NCBI GenBank assembly: GCA_003455235.1
Contig: DMRT01000115.1
Location: 1-6,970, forward strand
DNA length: 6,970 nt
Direction of reading: 5' to 3'
Source: Chitinophagaceae bacterium
GTDB taxonomy: Bacteria; Bacteroidota; Bacteroidia; Chitinophagales; Chitinophagaceae
Made by a program: the position numbers and the translations under genes. Within the stretch, counting starts at the first letter, position 1, and each line of letters starts with the position of its first letter. A model generated the notes under the pieces. The model worked only from the letters and a program-made list of their open reading frames with translations. It was not told the DNA's origin and searched no databases. This document shows positions 4,956-6,970 of this stretch, piece by piece.

Positions 4956-6970
4956 ATGGCCTTCGACATTGAAATGATCAAAAAAGTGTACGCCAATTTT
5001 GCAACCCGGATTGAAGCAGCCCGCAAAGCAACAGGCAAACCTCTCACCCTTACCGAAAAAATATTATATGCCCACCTCTGGCAGGGAGACGCAACCCAGG
5101 CATTTGAGCGTGGAAAAAGCTATGTGGATTTTGCACCCGACCGGGTGGCCATGCAGGATGCCACCGCACAAATGGCCCTGCTCCAGTTTATGCAGAGCGG
5201 ACGTAATAAAGTGGCGGTTCCTTCCACGGTTCACTGCGATCACCTGATTGAAGCGAAAGTGAACAGCAAAACAGACCTCGACCGTGCTGTTCATGAAAGC
5301 AGTGAAGTATATGATTTCCTGGCATCCGTAAGCAATAAATACGGCATTGGGTTCTGGAAACCCGGCGCCGGCATCATTCACCAGGTGGTGTTGGAAAACT
5401 ATGCATTTCCCGGCGGCATGATGATCGGAACCGACAGTCATACCGTAAATGCAGGCGGCCTGGGTATGATCGCCATTGGTGTGGGCGGTGCCGATGCCTG
5501 TGATGTGATGGCCGGATTGCCCTGGGAATTGAAAATGCCAAAACTGATCGGCGTAAAACTGACCGGCAAATTAAATGGCTGGACTGCTCCAAAAGATGTA
5601 ATCCTGAAAGTAGCCGGCATCCTTACCGTAAAAGGCGGTACCGGTGCCGTGGTGGAATATTTTGGCGAAGGGGCTGTAGCCATGAGCTGCACCGGTAAAG
5701 GAACCATCTGTAATATGGGTGCCGAAATTGGCGCCACCACTTCCACTTTCGGATACGACGAAAGCATGAGCCGCTACCTGAAAGCAACCGGGCGGGAAGA
5801 AATTGCCGCTGCTGCCGATGCCATTAAAGAGCATTTAACCGCCGATGCCGAAGTATATGCCAATCCGGAAAAATATTTCGACCAGGTAATAGAGATCAAT
5901 TTATCGGAACTGGAGCCACACCTCAACGGCCCCTTCACCCCCGACCTGGCTACCCCCATTTCTAAAATGAAAGAAGAGGCCGTGAAAAACGGCTGGCCCA
6001 CTAAGATCGAAGTGGGTTTGATCGGAAGCTGCACCAACTCTTCGTATGAAGATATCAGCCGTGCCGTAAGCCTGGCACAACAGGTGAGCGATAAGGGCCT
6101 GAAATTAAAATCCGAATTCACCATCACACCCGGAAGCGAACAGGTTAGGTATACGATTGAGCGGGATGGCTTCCTGGATGTATTTGATAAGATCGGTGCC
6201 ACCGTGTTTGCCAATGCCTGTGGCCCCTGCATCGGGATGTGGGCAAGAGTGGGTGCTGAAAAAGCAGAAAAGAACACCATCGTTCATTCATTCAACAGAA
6301 ACTTTGCAAAGCGTGCCGATGGCAATCCGAACACGTATGCATTTGTGGGCAGCCCGGAAATGGTAACTGCCATGGCCATTGCGGGTGATCTTACCTTTAA
6401 TCCGCTGACCGATACATTGACCAATGATAAAGGAGAAAAAATAAAACTGGACCCACCCACCGGGTACGAACTACCTCCCAAAGGTTTTGCCGTAAAAGAC
6501 GCCGGTTACCAGGCACCTGCCGCAGACGGAAGCGCCGTGCAGGTAAAGGTATCTCCCACCAGCGATCGTTTACAATTGCTGGAGCCATTTGCAGCCTGGG
6601 AAGGAAAAGACCTGACCGGCTTAAAACTCCTCATTAAGGCAAAAGGCAAATGCACAACTGACCACATCAGCATGGCCGGAAAATGGTTGAAGTACCGTGG
6701 CCACCTGGATAACATCAGCAACAACCTGCTGATCGGTGCCACTAACTTCTTCAACGATAAAACGGATAATGTAAAAAGTCAGCTCAATGGCGAATACGGA
6801 CCGGTTCCTGCCACGCAGCGTTTTTACAAAGCGGCCGGCATCGGTACCATCGTGGTGGGCGACGAAAACTATGGAGAAGGGTCCAGCCGGGAACATGCTG
6901 CCATGGAGCCCCGGCACCTGGGCGTACGTGCAGTACTGGTAAAATCCTTTGCCCGCATTCACGAAACCAA
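4956..6970 (+). CDS. acn: Aconitate hydratase, mitochondrial type (partial, C-terminus off the right edge)
   Basis: 671 full codons of an enzyme usually about 755 residues long; the frame is open to the edge. It interconverts citrate and isocitrate through cis-aconitate in the cytoplasmic TCA cycle. It begins [15 protein letters not shown]. Domain 1-3 motifs follow: [11 protein letters not shown] (Asp95, His96), [15 protein letters not shown] (His142), [13 protein letters not shown] (Asp160, His162) and [10 protein letters not shown]. The three [4Fe-4S] cysteines are Cys359 ([10 protein letters not shown]), Cys422 and Cys425 ([11 protein letters not shown]). The gaps of 63 and 3 residues are those of pig mitochondrial aconitase. 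[16 protein letters not shown] follows, and the start of domain 4 has [21 protein letters not shown] with the catalytic Ser643 and Arg645. No frameshift or missing catalytic residue is seen. The first ATG (4956) fits close homologues better than ATG 4974. The end of domain 4 is missing only because of the window. The symbol acn is generic; the protein is of the mitochondrial type and not the AcnA/IRP type. Confidence 0.97.
   Translation, partial: MAFDIEMIKKVYANFATRIEAARKATGKPLTLTEKILYAHLWQGDATQAFERGKSYVDFAPDRVAMQDATAQMALLQFMQSGRNKVAVPSTVHCDHLIEAKVNSKTDLDRAVHESSEVYDFLASVSNKYGIGFWKPGAGIIHQVVLENYAFPGGMMIGTDSHTVNAGGLGMIAIGVGGADACDVMAGLPWELKMPKLIGVKLTGKLNGWTAPKDVILKVAGILTVKGGTGAVVEYFGEGAVAMSCTGKGTICNMGAEIGATTSTFGYDESMSRYLKATGREEIAAAADAIKEHLTADAEVYANPEKYFDQVIEINLSELEPHLNGPFTPDLATPISKMKEEAVKNGWPTKIEVGLIGSCTNSSYEDISRAVSLAQQVSDKGLKLKSEFTITPGSEQVRYTIERDGFLDVFDKIGATVFANACGPCIGMWARVGAEKAEKNTIVHSFNRNFAKRADGNPNTYAFVGSPEMVTAMAIAGDLTFNPLTDTLTNDKGEKIKLDPPTGYELPPKGFAVKDAGYQAPAADGSAVQVKVSPTSDRLQLLEPFAAWEGKDLTGLKLLIKAKGKCTTDHISMAGKWLKYRGHLDNISNNLLIGATNFFNDKTDNVKSQLNGEYGPVPATQRFYKAAGIGTIVVGDENYGEGSSREHAAMEPRHLGVRAVLVKSFARIHET

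Overview
The window looks like ordinary chromosome from a member of the Bacteroidota, most likely the Chitinophagaceae or a close relative. Three things point there: the protein families (an SDR-type threonine dehydrogenase, a large tail-fibre-domain surface protein, a small stand-alone PspC protein, a mitochondrial-type aconitase), the TAnnTTTG -7 promoter boxes, and the near absence of Shine-Dalgarno sequences. The assignment is inference from family resemblance; no rRNA or other phylogenetic marker is present.

Layout, left to right. (1) Positions 1-533, minus strand: the N-terminal 177 codons of an NAD-dependent epimerase-like L-threonine 3-dehydrogenase, cut by the left edge. (2) Positions 534-746: a divergent intergenic region with a clear -7 box for tdh, a weaker candidate for the gene to the right, and an 11-bp tandem repeat. 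(3) Positions 747-3611, plus strand: a 954-residue exported protein with a Bacteroidota-type N-terminal module, a long array of 17-residue Asn/Gly-rich repeats, and a C-terminal Peptidase_S74 chaperone domain with its Ser-Lys pair and a terminal coiled coil. (4) Positions 3653-4471, plus strand: kdsA (Kdo-8-phosphate synthase), with its own -7 box only 4 bases before the ATG and a tyrosine where the family normally has Cys or Asn. (5) Positions 4556-4777, minus strand: a 73-residue PspC-domain membrane protein, ending in a hairpin/U-tract terminator that lies between it and the convergent kdsA. (6) Positions 4778-4955: a divergent promoter region holding a long imperfect inverted repeat that fills nearly the whole aconitase leader. 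(7) Positions 4956-6970, plus strand: aconitase, cut by the right edge after 671 codons with all visible catalytic and Fe-S residues intact.

The genes do not form one pathway. tdh is amino-acid catabolism, acn the TCA cycle, kdsA lipopolysaccharide core synthesis, pspC probably envelope stress, and the fibre protein is presumably surface-exposed. I see no phage, transposon, CRISPR or defence genes. The points most worth a second look are the GPY motif in KdsA, the placement of the promoter boxes against the start codons (suggesting leaderless or nearly leaderless transcripts), the structured aconitase leader, and the self-processing fibre protein standing outside any phage context.
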